This document shows positions 1 through 5,575 of a stretch of 5,673 nucleotides of DNA, in pieces. The position numbers and the translations under genes are program-made. Position 1 is the stretch's first letter, and every line of letters starts with the position of its first letter. The stretch covers positions 1 through 5,673 of the forward strand of contig JAOUPA010000122.1 of assembly GCA_029880105.1 (NCBI GenBank). Direction: 5' to 3'. A model generated the notes under the pieces. It worked only from the letters and a program-made list of their open reading frames with translations, did no database searches and was not told where the DNA came from. The stretch is from Gammaproteobacteria bacterium. Its GTDB lineage: Bacteria; Pseudomonadota; Gammaproteobacteria; SZUA-229.

Positions 1-591
1 CAGGCGCTACGTGATTGCAAACAATGGCAGAACATGGGTTACGAAATGATGATTGCCATCAATATATCGACTCATTGCCTGCAAGATCAGTCCTTCCCAA
101 GAAAGCTTAATCAGATACTACAGATCACTGACCTGTCTGCTTACAGTGTTGAATTGGAGATTACAGAAACGGTTTTAATGCAGGACATTGGCCGGGCCCA
201 TCAAATCCTACAACAACTCGATCAGGCTGGGTTTAATTTATCAATTGATGACTTTGGCACGGGCTTCTCATCACTGGCCTATCTAAAAGAACTGCCAGTT
301 AATACCTTGAAAATCGACAAATCTTTTATTTTTGACATGGACAATAACGAAGATGATACATCAATTGTACAAACTGTGATCGAGCTTGCGCACAATTTCA
401 ACTGCAAAGTCATCGCTGAAGGTGTAGAAAACAAACGAACCCTAGAACAGCTCGAAACACTGGGCAATGATATTGCACAGGGTTATTTTTTCAGTAAACC
501 GATACCTTTCAAAAAACTGACACACTGGCTACAGGAATCGGGCTGGAGTCCTGCTCTTTCTGCTGACCAACTGAAAAAAAAAGAAGCCTGA
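1..591 (+). CDS. EAL-domain cyclic di-GMP phosphodiesterase, C-terminal part (5' end outside window)
   Basis: This is the last 196 codons of a protein whose reading frame is open from the first base, so the true start and the EAL signature itself lie upstream. EAL domains hydrolyse c-di-GMP to linear pGpG. The visible part carries the downstream catalytic set of the family: the Asn of AINIS (nt 61-63), the Glu of LEITET (nt 157-174), the DDFGTG loop (nt 247-264), the Lys residues of LKIDKSF (from nt 307), the Glu residues of AEGVE (from nt 415) and QGYFFSKP near nt 478-501. No key residue is missing, so an active phosphodiesterase is likely. What lies N-terminal (PAS, GGDEF, sensor or membrane segments) cannot be seen. 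A run of nine A residues at 574-582 precedes a tandem TGA-TAG stop. The ATG at nt 34 is an internal Met inside the domain, not a credible start. The gene converges on yajQ with 64 bp between. Confidence 0.93.
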   Translation, partial: QALRDCKQWQNMGYEMMIAINISTHCLQDQSFPRKLNQILQITDLSAYSVELEITETVLMQDIGRAHQILQQLDQAGFNLSIDDFGTGFSSLAYLKELPVNTLKIDKSFIFDMDNNEDDTSIVQTVIELAHNFNCKVIAEGVENKRTLEQLETLGNDIAQGYFFSKPIPFKKLTHWLQESGWSPALSADQLKKKEA

Positions 592-610
592 TAGACTTAC
601 AAAATCCATC

Positions 611-646
611 GCTGATACCGATGAGATCAATTCAAGCTCTATCAGC
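611..646. terminator. Inverted repeat between convergent EAL gene and yajQ, weak bidirectional terminator candidate
   Basis: GCTGATA at 611-617 is perfectly complementary to TATCAGC at 640-646. GAG at 623-625 can add three pairs with CTC at 637-639, leaving a 5-nt bulge. On the minus strand the second arm is followed within a few bases by a short TTTT; on the plus strand it is followed by A residues. The position between two stop codons fits a terminator, but there is no long U-tract and the stem is AT-containing, so it is not a textbook intrinsic terminator. Confidence 0.3.
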
Positions 647-655
647 AAAAACCAA

Positions 656-1138
656 CTAATCCCGGAAATTATTAAATTGCAACGGCATCTCAATATCTGA
701 AGCTTTCAATATCGCCATTACCTGCTGTAAATCATCCCTTTTCTTGCCTGTCACCCTGACCTGTTCACCCTGAATCGCGGCCTGTACCTTTATTTTTGAA
801 TCCTTGATCAGCTTGATGATCTTTTTAGCCAGTTCCTTATCAACACCTTCGCGAACTTTTATGGTCTGATAGGCGCGCATGCCACGCTCTTCAATCTTGC
901 TTTTATCGAGACAGGCGCTATCAATATTTCGACTAACCAGCTTCTTGTAAACAATCTCGTGCATCTGGCGAATCTGGAAATCATTCGTCGCCTCAAGATT
1001 CATCGCACCGTCCTTCAATTCGACTTTGGCGTCACTGCCCTTAAAATCAAAACGGTTACTAATCTCACGATTCATCTGATCAATCGCATTGGTCAATTCG
1101 TGCTGATCAACTTCAGAAACAATATCGAACGAAGGCAT
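656..1138 (-). CDS. yajQ: YajQ family nucleotide-binding protein (DUF520), c-di-GMP-binding in some species
   Basis: The 160-aa protein is close to the usual family length (about 160-163). It starts with the family hallmark MPSFDIVSEVD, carries RFDFKGSDAKVEL at residues 29-41, VTGKKRDDLQQVMA near 128-141, and ends LQFNNFRD, the typical C-terminus. The family folds as two ferredoxin-like domains. YajQ of E. coli has been reported to bind nucleotides and tRNA, and Xanthomonas and Pseudomonas homologues bind c-di-GMP and act as effectors; which applies here is inference. The start is well supported: AGGAGA (1145-1150) sits 6 nt before the ATG and the N-terminus matches the family. It is divergent from the DUF423 gene and convergent with the EAL gene. 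Product assignment is firm, cellular role less so. Confidence 0.95.
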   Translation of the reverse strand: MPSFDIVSEVDQHELTNAIDQMNREISNRFDFKGSDAKVELKDGAMNLEATNDFQIRQMHEIVYKKLVSRNIDSACLDKSKIEERGMRAYQTIKVREGVDKELAKKIIKLIKDSKIKVQAAIQGEQVRVTGKKRDDLQQVMAILKASDIEMPLQFNNFRD

Positions 1139-1148
1139 GTAAAATCTC

Positions 1149-1176
1149 CTGGCAACAACTGTTCATTTTTTATAAT
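1149..1176 (+). promoter_or_regulatory. Candidate sigma70 promoter of the DUF423 gene
   Basis: A perfect TATAAT -10 hexamer lies at 1171-1176, with CTGGCA (4 of 6 to consensus) at 1149-1154 and a 16-bp spacer. The expected start near 1183 gives a leader of about 24 nt that contains AAGGG (1195-1199), the ribosome binding site 7 nt before the ATG. Confidence 0.45.
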
Positions 1177-1196
1177 TACACAATATAGGCTAACAA
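1169..1196 (-). promoter_or_regulatory. Candidate sigma70 promoter of yajQ
   Basis: On the minus strand, TTGTTA (1191-1196, 4 of 6 to the -35 consensus) and TATAAA (1169-1174, 5 of 6 to the -10 consensus) are separated by 16 bp. The predicted start near 1162 gives a leader of about 24 nt containing the AGGAGA ribosome binding site. The -10 overlaps the -10 of the divergent gene. Found by eye only. Confidence 0.4.
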
Positions 1197-1206
1197 GGGT
1201 ATCACA

Positions 1207-1617
1207 ATGTCAAACTCATTTGCAGGACGCGTTTTTATCGGCCGACTCTTTATTAGCCTGGGTGCACTCAACGCCTTTATATCCGTGGCCATGGGCGCCT
1301 TTGCTGCGCATGCACTCAAGCACAGCCTGGCAGAACGCTACCTGTCAGCGATACAGACCGCAGCGGACTATCAGTTTTATCACGCGCTTGGCTTAATTCT
1401 GATCGGCATTCTATATCAGCAGAACAGGGACAGACTCACCGCCCTGTCGGGCTGGTTCATGCTCTGCGGCATCCTCTTTTTCAGTGGCAGCCTGTATGTA
1501 CTGGGACTGAGCGGCACCAAATGGCTGGGCATGATCACACCCGCTGGCGGCCTCTGCTTAATGATCGCATGGCTGATACTGGCCTTTGCTCATCTGCGTC
1601 CAGACCATCACCATTGA
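1207..1617 (+). CDS. DUF423 family small inner-membrane protein (YgdD-like)
   Basis: The 136-aa hydrophobic protein has four likely membrane-spanning segments, at about residues 10-32, 57-72, 79-101 and 108-129. Conserved DUF423 features are visible: GAFAAHAL (30-37), YQFYHALGL (55-63), ILFFSGSLYVL (89-99) and ITPAGGLCLMIAW (110-122). It ends in a short polar tail with three His. The molecular function of the family is not established; E. coli YgdD, encoded next to rlmM, is the reference member. The start is supported by AAGGG at 1195-1199, spaced 7 nt. The stop lies 6 bp from the stop of trmJ on the other strand. In this window rlmM is about 2 kb downstream rather than adjacent. The family call is firm; I assign no function. 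Confidence 0.9.
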   Translation: MSNSFAGRVFIGRLFISLGALNAFISVAMGAFAAHALKHSLAERYLSAIQTAADYQFYHALGLILIGILYQQNRDRLTALSGWFMLCGILFFSGSLYVLGLSGTKWLGMITPAGGLCLMIAWLILAFAHLRPDHHH

Positions 1618-1623
1618 GCCAAA

Positions 1624-2376
1624 CTACTTTCTGGCTGACTTCCTGCCCTGCGCGGCAGAAAAAATTCCTCGCAGAATATTCACCTCGCGAACAGTCACAT
1701 GCGCCCGGTTAAACAGACCCTTTAGCCGCCGCATAATAATATCGGGGTTACTGGTACCAAAGAATTTTACATCCTCCAGCATCTGGTAAAGGTGCCGATA
1801 CATGCCCTCGACCTGGTCTGACGTCGCTGGCTTGTCACCCTGATGCCTGGCTGTGACATTATCATTAATATCCCGTAACGAACCCTGTGCAGCCAGCGCC
1901 GCCAGCCGCAGTTCGTAACATAGCACCTGCACGGCGGCGGCCACGTTCAATGAGCTGTAATCTGGATTGGTTGGGATATTGACCAGCGCGTGGCACTGTT
2001 CCAGCTCCTCATTGGTGAGCCCGGTGCGTTCCCGACCAAAGACTATGGCCACCTCCCCCTGCTGGGCCTGTTCGATTGAGGCCTCTGCACACTGCCGTGG
2101 CATCATCATTGGCCAGCGCACGGTGCGCTCTCGGGCGCTGGTGCCCATCACCCAGATGCAGCCACTCACCGCCTCAGCTAGCGTTTTTACTACCTGCGCA
2201 TCACCCAGCACATCATCGGCACCGGCGGCACGGCTGTAGGCCTCGAATGTAGGGTGGTCGACGGGATCGACCAGGACCAGCTTCGACAGACCCATATTTT
2301 TCATGGCACGCGCCGCTGCACCAATATTCCCGGGATGAGATGTGTTGACTAATACTATTCTTATGTTTTCAAGCAT
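1624..2376 (-). CDS. trmJ: tRNA (cytidine(32)/uridine(32)-2'-O)-methyltransferase TrmJ
   Basis: This SPOUT-class (TrmH/SpoU) enzyme uses S-adenosylmethionine to 2'-O-methylate position 32 in the tRNA anticodon loop. The 250-aa length fits the family. All three SPOUT motifs are present: motif 1, NTSHPGNIGAAARAMKNMG (residues 11-29), with Arg23, the conserved catalytic arginine; motif 2, IVFGRERTGLTNEE (111-124); and motif 3, IPTNPDYSSLNVAAAVQVL (134-152), with the Ser-Ser-Leu-Asn that helps form the cofactor knot. The C-terminal region after about 165 is the usual helical extension of proteobacterial TrmJ. The start gives the canonical MLENIRIVLVNTSHPGN opening, though no clear Shine-Dalgarno sequence precedes it. 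It is divergent from suhB, as in E. coli, and ends 6 bp from DUF423. Confidence 0.95.
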   Translation of the reverse strand: MLENIRIVLVNTSHPGNIGAAARAMKNMGLSKLVLVDPVDHPTFEAYSRAAGADDVLGDAQVVKTLAEAVSGCIWVMGTSARERTVRWPMMMPRQCAEASIEQAQQGEVAIVFGRERTGLTNEELEQCHALVNIPTNPDYSSLNVAAAVQVLCYELRLAALAAQGSLRDINDNVTARHQGDKPATSDQVEGMYRHLYQMLEDVKFFGTSNPDIIMRRLKGLFNRAHVTVREVNILRGIFSAAQGRKSARK

Positions 2377-2395
2377 GCGTGTATTCTGCTATGCT
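2366..2395 (+). promoter_or_regulatory. Possible suhB promoter
   Basis: TTTTCA (2366-2371) and TATGCT (2390-2395, 4 of 6 to the -10 consensus) are separated by 18 bp. The start would fall near 2402, giving a leader of about 30 nt that contains boxA. Other hexamers in this AT-rich stretch fit about as well (for example TATTCT at 2382-2387), so the position is uncertain. Confidence 0.22.
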
Positions 2396-2403
2396 TCGCC
2401 CTG

Positions 2404-2433
2404 ATTTAACACTGCTCTTTAAAAATTTGTCAT
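2404..2433 (-). promoter_or_regulatory. Possible trmJ promoter overlapping the suhB leader and start codon
   Basis: On the minus strand, ATGACA (2428-2433, 5 of 6 to the -35 consensus) and TTAAAT (2404-2409, 4 of 6 to the -10 consensus) are separated by 18 bp. The predicted start is near 2397, about 20 nt before the trmJ ATG. If real, the trmJ promoter sits on top of the suhB boxA element and start codon. The signal is weak and was judged by eye. Confidence 0.25.
2413..2424 (+). promoter_or_regulatory. boxA (NusB/NusE recognition element) in the suhB leader
   Basis: TGCTCTTTAAAA differs by one base from the rRNA-operon boxA form TGCTCTTTAACA. The similarity continues on both sides: CAC..TGCTCTTTAA..AATTT.TCA also occurs around boxA of enterobacterial rrn operons. 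The element ends 7 nt before the suhB ATG, exactly where a Shine-Dalgarno sequence would sit, and no purine-rich ribosome binding site is visible. In enterobacteria a boxA at this place lets the Nus factor complex (NusB, NusE, SuhB) repress suhB by blocking ribosome access and allowing premature Rho-dependent termination. The sequence match is direct; the regulation here is inferred from that precedent. Confidence 0.75.
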
Positions 2434-3238
2434 GCATCCAACAGTAAACATCGCAGTACGTGCTGCGCGTGCCGCTGGCGATATCATCGTCCGTAGCATG
2501 GATCAGATTGATCGCTTAAAAATTACCACCAAAGGCAACAATGACTTTGTCACCGAAGTCGATCGTAAAGCCGAGGCGGCGATTATCGATATCCTGCGTT
2601 ATGCTTACCCGGAGTATGGCATTCTCGCTGAAGAAAGCGGCGCCCAGGGCAATGACGCCGAATTTCAGTGGATCATCGATCCCCTCGACGGCACCACCAA
2701 TTTCCTGCACGGTTTTCCCCAGTTCGCGGTCTCGATTGCGCTGACACAGAAAAATCGCATTATCGCTGGTGTGATTTACGACCCCGTTACTCAGGAACTG
2801 TTCACCGCCTCCAAGGGTGACGGCGCGCAGCTCAACGGCAAAAAAATTCGCGTCTCCGGACGTACCGGCCTCAAGGGCTCTTTGTTGAGCACCGGCTTCC
2901 CCTATCACGACCAGAGCTACCTCGATACCTACCTGCTCACCATGAAAAAACTCATGGGTCCGGCTGCAGGTATTCGCCGCCCCGGCTCAGCCGCTCTCGA
3001 CCTGGCCTGGCTGGCCGCGGGTCGTACTGATGGCTTCTGGGAATTTAACCTGAATGCCTGGGATATCGCTGCAGGCATCATTCTGGTACGCGAGGCCGGT
3101 GGTATCGTCACCGATTTTATGGGTGGAGATGGTTATCTCGAGTCTGGCAACATCATCGCCGCCAGTCCCAAGGTATTCCCGGAAATGCTGAAAATAATTG
3201 GCGAAAGTGTCAAAGGTAGCGCCTACGCACAACGTTAG
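2432..3238 (+). CDS. suhB: Inositol-1-monophosphatase SuhB, Nus-complex factor
   Basis: The protein belongs to the Mg2+-dependent inositol monophosphatase family; proteobacterial SuhB also joins the NusA/B/E/G antitermination complex on rRNA operons. It has 268 aa against 267 in E. coli. The metal-binding set is complete: Glu67 in LAEESG, Asp83, Asp86 and Thr88 in DPLDGTTNF (83-91), and Asp211 in WDIAAG (210-215). The stretch RRPGSAALDLAWLAAGRTDGFWE (182-204) is the conserved region seen in SuhB orthologues. Catalytic activity and folding therefore look intact. The start matches the family N-terminus (MHPTVNIAVRAARAAGD) and the next Met is at residue 23, so the ATG at 2432 is secure despite the absent Shine-Dalgarno sequence; boxA occupies that space. 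It is divergent from trmJ by 55 bp and convergent with ibaG by 34 bp. Confidence 0.97.
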   Translation: MHPTVNIAVRAARAAGDIIVRSMDQIDRLKITTKGNNDFVTEVDRKAEAAIIDILRYAYPEYGILAEESGAQGNDAEFQWIIDPLDGTTNFLHGFPQFAVSIALTQKNRIIAGVIYDPVTQELFTASKGDGAQLNGKKIRVSGRTGLKGSLLSTGFPYHDQSYLDTYLLTMKKLMGPAAGIRRPGSAALDLAWLAAGRTDGFWEFNLNAWDIAAGIILVREAGGIVTDFMGGDGYLESGNIIAASPKVFPEMLKIIGESVKGSAYAQR

Positions 3239-3242
3239 GCGC
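3219..3242. terminator. Hairpin over the suhB stop codon (weak terminator or mRNA 3' end structure)
   Basis: GCGCCTA at 3219-3225 is perfectly complementary to TAGGCGC at 3236-3242. With one bulged T the stem can extend through CG (3226-3227) and CG (3233-3234), closing a 5-nt CACAA loop. The TAG stop codon lies in the 3' arm. Neither strand has a T-run after it, so it is not a standard intrinsic terminator, although its position between convergent suhB and ibaG makes a transcript-end role plausible. Confidence 0.35.
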
Positions 3243-3272
3243 GAAACCTTCCGAGTTACTTATCCGAGGAAT

Positions 3273-3509
3273 TTATTGGGCCGCTGCCTCTGCCGGGGTC
3301 AGGGCCTTGATGGTCAAGGCATGAATAGCACCGCTCTGGATATGCTCATTCAACAACGCGTAAACCATCTTCTGCTCAGCGACCATGGTTTTACCTTCGA
3401 AGGCATCGGAGACAACTACGGCGACATATTTGCTGCCGTCGGCAGTCACCGTGGCTTCACTGCCGGGAATACCGGCTTCAATAATCTTTTTAACTTCACT
3501 GGTTTCCAT
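3273..3509 (-). CDS. ibaG: BolA family protein, IbaG-like
   Basis: From the ATG at 3507-3509 the protein is 78 aa, the length class of IbaG (YrbA) and shorter than BolA. The family pattern is seen in VTADGSKYVAVVVSDAFEGKTMVAEQKMVYALL and, near the C-terminus, IHALTIKALTPAEA. The His of IHALTIKA is the conserved ligand that, together with a monothiol glutaredoxin, can hold a [2Fe-2S] cluster. IbaG-type proteins act in iron-sulfur handling and acid or stress tolerance; no catalytic activity is expected. The start codon needs a choice: a TTG directly precedes the ATG, but GAGG at 3517-3520 is 7 nt from the ATG and only 4 nt from the TTG, which favours the ATG. In many gammaproteobacteria ibaG sits beside murA and the mla genes; here it lies between suhB and rlmM. 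Confidence 0.88.
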   Translation of the reverse strand: METSEVKKIIEAGIPGSEATVTADGSKYVAVVVSDAFEGKTMVAEQKMVYALLNEHIQSGAIHALTIKALTPAEAAAQ

Positions 3510-3562
3510 CAAACAACCTCATTCTGTAAAAGTTTTGCGTATGATAAGGCTTATTTTAAAGC

Positions 3563-3592
3563 ATGACACCGTATATTCCATATTGATATAAA
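3563..3592 (+). promoter_or_regulatory. Candidate rlmM promoter placing transcription start at the start codon
   Basis: ATGACA (3563-3568, 5 of 6) and TATAAA (3587-3592, 5 of 6) have an 18-bp spacer. Transcription would begin around 3599-3600, at the ATG of rlmM, implying a leaderless or near-leaderless transcript. TATATT at 3572-3577 is an alternative -10 that would leave a short normal leader. Judged by eye. Confidence 0.3.
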
Positions 3593-3599
3593 CGACGTG

Positions 3600-4658
3600 A
3601 TGAAGGCATACACACAACTGGTTCTACTCTGTCGCCCGGGATTTGAAAAAGAATGCGCCGGTGAAATCATGGATCATGCCAGCCGTCTCGGCTTTGTGGC
3701 TTACATCCAGACCAGCCAAGACAGCGGTTATGTGTTACTGATTGGCGCCGGTGAACCGAATGTTAGCGAACTGCTCACACAACTGGATTTTGGACAGCTC
3801 ATCTTCACCCGCCAGTGGTTTGCCAGCCTGCCCATACTGGATAATCTTCCTGAACAAAATCGAATTGCACCGCTGATCGAAGGCATTCAATCATTGCACG
3901 AAAAATTCAACAGCATCGAACTTGCCTACCCCGACACCAACGATGGCAAATCGCTCAGCCGTTTCTGCAAACAGTTTGAGCCACACCTGATAACCGCGCT
4001 AAAAAAGCAAAAACTGCTCTCGGTAAAATCAGGGATACGTTTACACCTTTTATTTCTGAATTCACAACAGGTTTATATTGGTACATCACCGATAACCAAC
4101 AGCGCACCGATAGCCATGGGCATTCCGCGCCTGCGTATGCCCTCGTCCGCACCCAGCCGCTCTACACTCAAACTCGATGAGGCCATTCACTGGTTCATAG
4201 ACGATGAGACACACTATTTAAAAAACGGCATGACGGCTGTCGATCTTGGCGCAGCACCCGGTGGCTGGAGTTGGCAACTGGTACAACGCGGCCTGTTGGT
4301 CACTGCCATCGACAACGGGCCGATGGAACAGCAGCTAATGAAGAGCGGCATGGTCGATCATTTTAAAACCGATGCCTTTACCTATCGCCCGGAAAAAACC
4401 GTCGACTGGCTGGTCTGCGATATGGCAGAACGCCCGTTGCATGTAAGCAAACTTATTGCCCGGTGGTTTATCCGCAAAGACTGTCACCACGCCATCTTCA
4501 ATTTAAAACTGCCGATGAAAAAAAGATACCAGGCCGTTACTGAATGCCTTGAACTGATTCAGAAAGAGTTAAATGATGCCGGTATAGGACACCAGATACA
4601 GGCCAAACACCTGTATCATGATCGCGAAGAAATTACCGTCTGCGTAATGTCCTCATAA
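3600..4658 (+). CDS. rlmM: 23S rRNA (cytidine(2498)-2'-O)-methyltransferase RlmM
   Basis: RlmM methylates the 2'-OH of C2498 in the peptidyl transferase region of 23S rRNA, using S-adenosylmethionine. The 352-aa product is slightly shorter than E. coli RlmM (366), with the difference mainly at the C-terminus. Residues about 1-170 form the THUMP-related RNA-binding part; the Rossmann methyltransferase domain follows, with cofactor motif VDLGAAPGGWSWQL (about 214-227). The Lys-Asp-Lys-Glu tetrad typical of 2'-O-methyltransferases can be placed at Lys191 (STLKLDEA), Asp274 (WLVCDMAERP), Lys303 (NLKLPMKK) and one Glu of HDREEITV (343-344). All are present, so activity is likely. A GTG at 3597-3599 directly precedes the ATG; I chose the ATG because MKAYTQLVLLCRPGFE fits the family N-terminus, but one extra residue cannot be excluded. 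No Shine-Dalgarno sequence is visible. Confidence 0.95.
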   Translation: MKAYTQLVLLCRPGFEKECAGEIMDHASRLGFVAYIQTSQDSGYVLLIGAGEPNVSELLTQLDFGQLIFTRQWFASLPILDNLPEQNRIAPLIEGIQSLHEKFNSIELAYPDTNDGKSLSRFCKQFEPHLITALKKQKLLSVKSGIRLHLLFLNSQQVYIGTSPITNSAPIAMGIPRLRMPSSAPSRSTLKLDEAIHWFIDDETHYLKNGMTAVDLGAAPGGWSWQLVQRGLLVTAIDNGPMEQQLMKSGMVDHFKTDAFTYRPEKTVDWLVCDMAERPLHVSKLIARWFIRKDCHHAIFNLKLPMKKRYQAVTECLELIQKELNDAGIGHQIQAKHLYHDREEITVCVMSS

Positions 4659-4678
4659 AATTCACCATTATTATTCAC

Positions 4679-4726
4679 ATGACAACCCTAAAATGTTTTG
4701 CTCAAATACCAGCAACTCAATATAAA
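4679..4726 (+). promoter_or_regulatory. Possible promoters upstream of the NorQ/CbbQ-like gene
   Basis: Two overlapping candidates occur in the 79-bp gap after rlmM. One is ATGACA (4679-4684), 17 bp, TCAAAT (4702-4707), giving a leader of about 24 nt. The other is TTGCTC (4698-4703), 17 bp, TATAAA (4721-4726), with the better -10 but a leader of only about 5 nt. I see no terminator hairpin for rlmM in this gap, so read-through from rlmM is also possible. Confidence 0.25.
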
Positions 4727-4737
4727 GAACCAGCCGC

Positions 4738-5550
4738 ATGCAAAGCAAAGCCCTGAAACCCGAAGAATACTTTATTAAGGACGAACCCTATTACCAGCCG
4801 ATTGGTGAAGAGATCGAAGTCTTCGAAGCCGCCTACCGACAGGGCCTGCCGATCCTGCTCAAGGGTCCAACCGGCTGTGGCAAGACCCGTTTCATGGAGC
4901 ACATGGCATGGCGCCTGAAGCGTCCTCTGATTACCGTTTCCTGTCACGATGACCTGACCTCCTCTGACCTGGTTGGACGTTTTCTGATCTCCGGGGGTGA
5001 AACCATCTGGATCGATGGCCCACTGGCTCGCGCCGTGCGCAATGGTGCAATCTGTTATCTCGATGAAGTCGTCGAGGCTCGCAAGGACACCACCGTGGTC
5101 ATTCACCCACTGGCCGATGATCGCCGCGTATTGCCGATGGAAAAGGTCGGTGAGTTGCTCGAGGCCACACCTGAATTCTGCCTGGCGATTTCCTACAACC
5201 CCGGTTACCAGAGCGTGATGAAAGATTTAAAGCAGAGCACACGCCAGCGTTTTGTTGCCCTGGAATTTGATTATCCCAATGCACAGCTCGAGGCCGAGAT
5301 CATCATCAAGGAAACCGGTATCGATACTAAAACTGCGCAGCAACTGGTTAAATTTGCGCACATGACCCGTGACCTCAAGGGCAGCGGCCTGGATGAAGGT
5401 GCATCGACACGCCTGCTGGTACATGCCGCCAAACTAATTCACGATGGCATCAAACCCGTCACCGCCTGCCAGACGGCGATAACCCAGGCGATCACCGATG
5501 ATACCGATATGCTGGTTGCGATTAACGAACTTTCATCATCGCTGTTTTAA
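4738..5550 (+). CDS. NorQ/NirQ/CbbQ-type AAA+ ATPase (MoxR-related)
   Basis: This is a single-domain AAA+ ATPase of 270 aa, the usual length of NirQ/NorQ/CbbQ proteins. Such ATPases form rings and, with a VWA-domain partner (NorD or CbbO), remodel a target: CbbQ-CbbO reactivates inhibited RuBisCO, and NorQ-NorD activates cytochrome-c nitric oxide reductase. Visible motifs: Walker A GPTGCGKT (43-50), CHDDLTSSDLVGRF (69-82), Walker B ICYLDEVVEAR (105-115) with Asp109 and Glu110, sensor 1 Asn154 in SYNPGYQS, arginine-finger region STRQRF (167-172), and the sensor 2 helix GASTRLLVHAAKL (221-233). All ATPase residues are present. The start is the first in-frame ATG and fits the family; the ribosome binding site is weak. 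The next gene begins 25 bp on and appears to be the partner. Sequence alone does not let me choose between CbbQ and NorQ, and neither target gene is in view. Confidence 0.92.
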   Translation: MQSKALKPEEYFIKDEPYYQPIGEEIEVFEAAYRQGLPILLKGPTGCGKTRFMEHMAWRLKRPLITVSCHDDLTSSDLVGRFLISGGETIWIDGPLARAVRNGAICYLDEVVEARKDTTVVIHPLADDRRVLPMEKVGELLEATPEFCLAISYNPGYQSVMKDLKQSTRQRFVALEFDYPNAQLEAEIIIKETGIDTKTAQQLVKFAHMTRDLKGSGLDEGASTRLLVHAAKLIHDGIKPVTACQTAITQAITDDTDMLVAINELSSSLF

Positions 5551-5575
5551 TTCTCGCTTTCACTAACTACGTGTA

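Noticed and set aside
574..594. Nine-A run followed by tandem TGA-TAG as a programmed frameshift site
   Set aside because: The run is at the extreme C-terminus, after the EAL domain is complete, and slipping would only add a short tail of unremarkable sequence; no stimulatory structure is clear.
607..623. Short hairpin CATCG/CGATG as terminator of the EAL gene
   Set aside because: Only 5 bp with a 7-nt loop and no T-run; the alternative 611-646 pairing competes with it and is stronger.
959..1396. Long plus-strand frame across yajQ and the start of the DUF423 gene
   Set aside because: It runs antisense through the well-supported yajQ and out of frame through DUF423, shows no family motif and spans the divergent promoter region; it is a shadow frame.
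2341..2350. TGTGTTGACT as a boxC-like element or -35 for suhB
   Set aside because: It lies inside the conserved trmJ N-terminal coding region (complement of the NTSH codons), upstream rather than downstream of boxA, and no -10 falls at the right distance.
2516..2908. 130-codon minus-strand frame inside suhB
   Set aside because: It is fully antisense to a conserved gene with all catalytic motifs in frame; composition follows from suhB codon use, with no start signals of its own.
3544..3554. Palindrome ATAAG-G-CTTAT in the ibaG-rlmM gap as an operator
   Set aside because: An 11-bp AT-rich palindrome in a promoter region is easily due to chance, and it does not match an operator I can name with confidence.
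3198..3566. 122-codon plus-strand frame over ibaG
   Set aside because: It overlaps the suhB 3' end and is antisense to ibaG, whose BolA motifs and ribosome binding site are convincing.
4717..5106. 129-codon minus-strand frame opposite the NorQ/CbbQ-like gene
   Set aside because: Antisense to an AAA+ domain with all motifs intact; no recognisable protein family in the translation.
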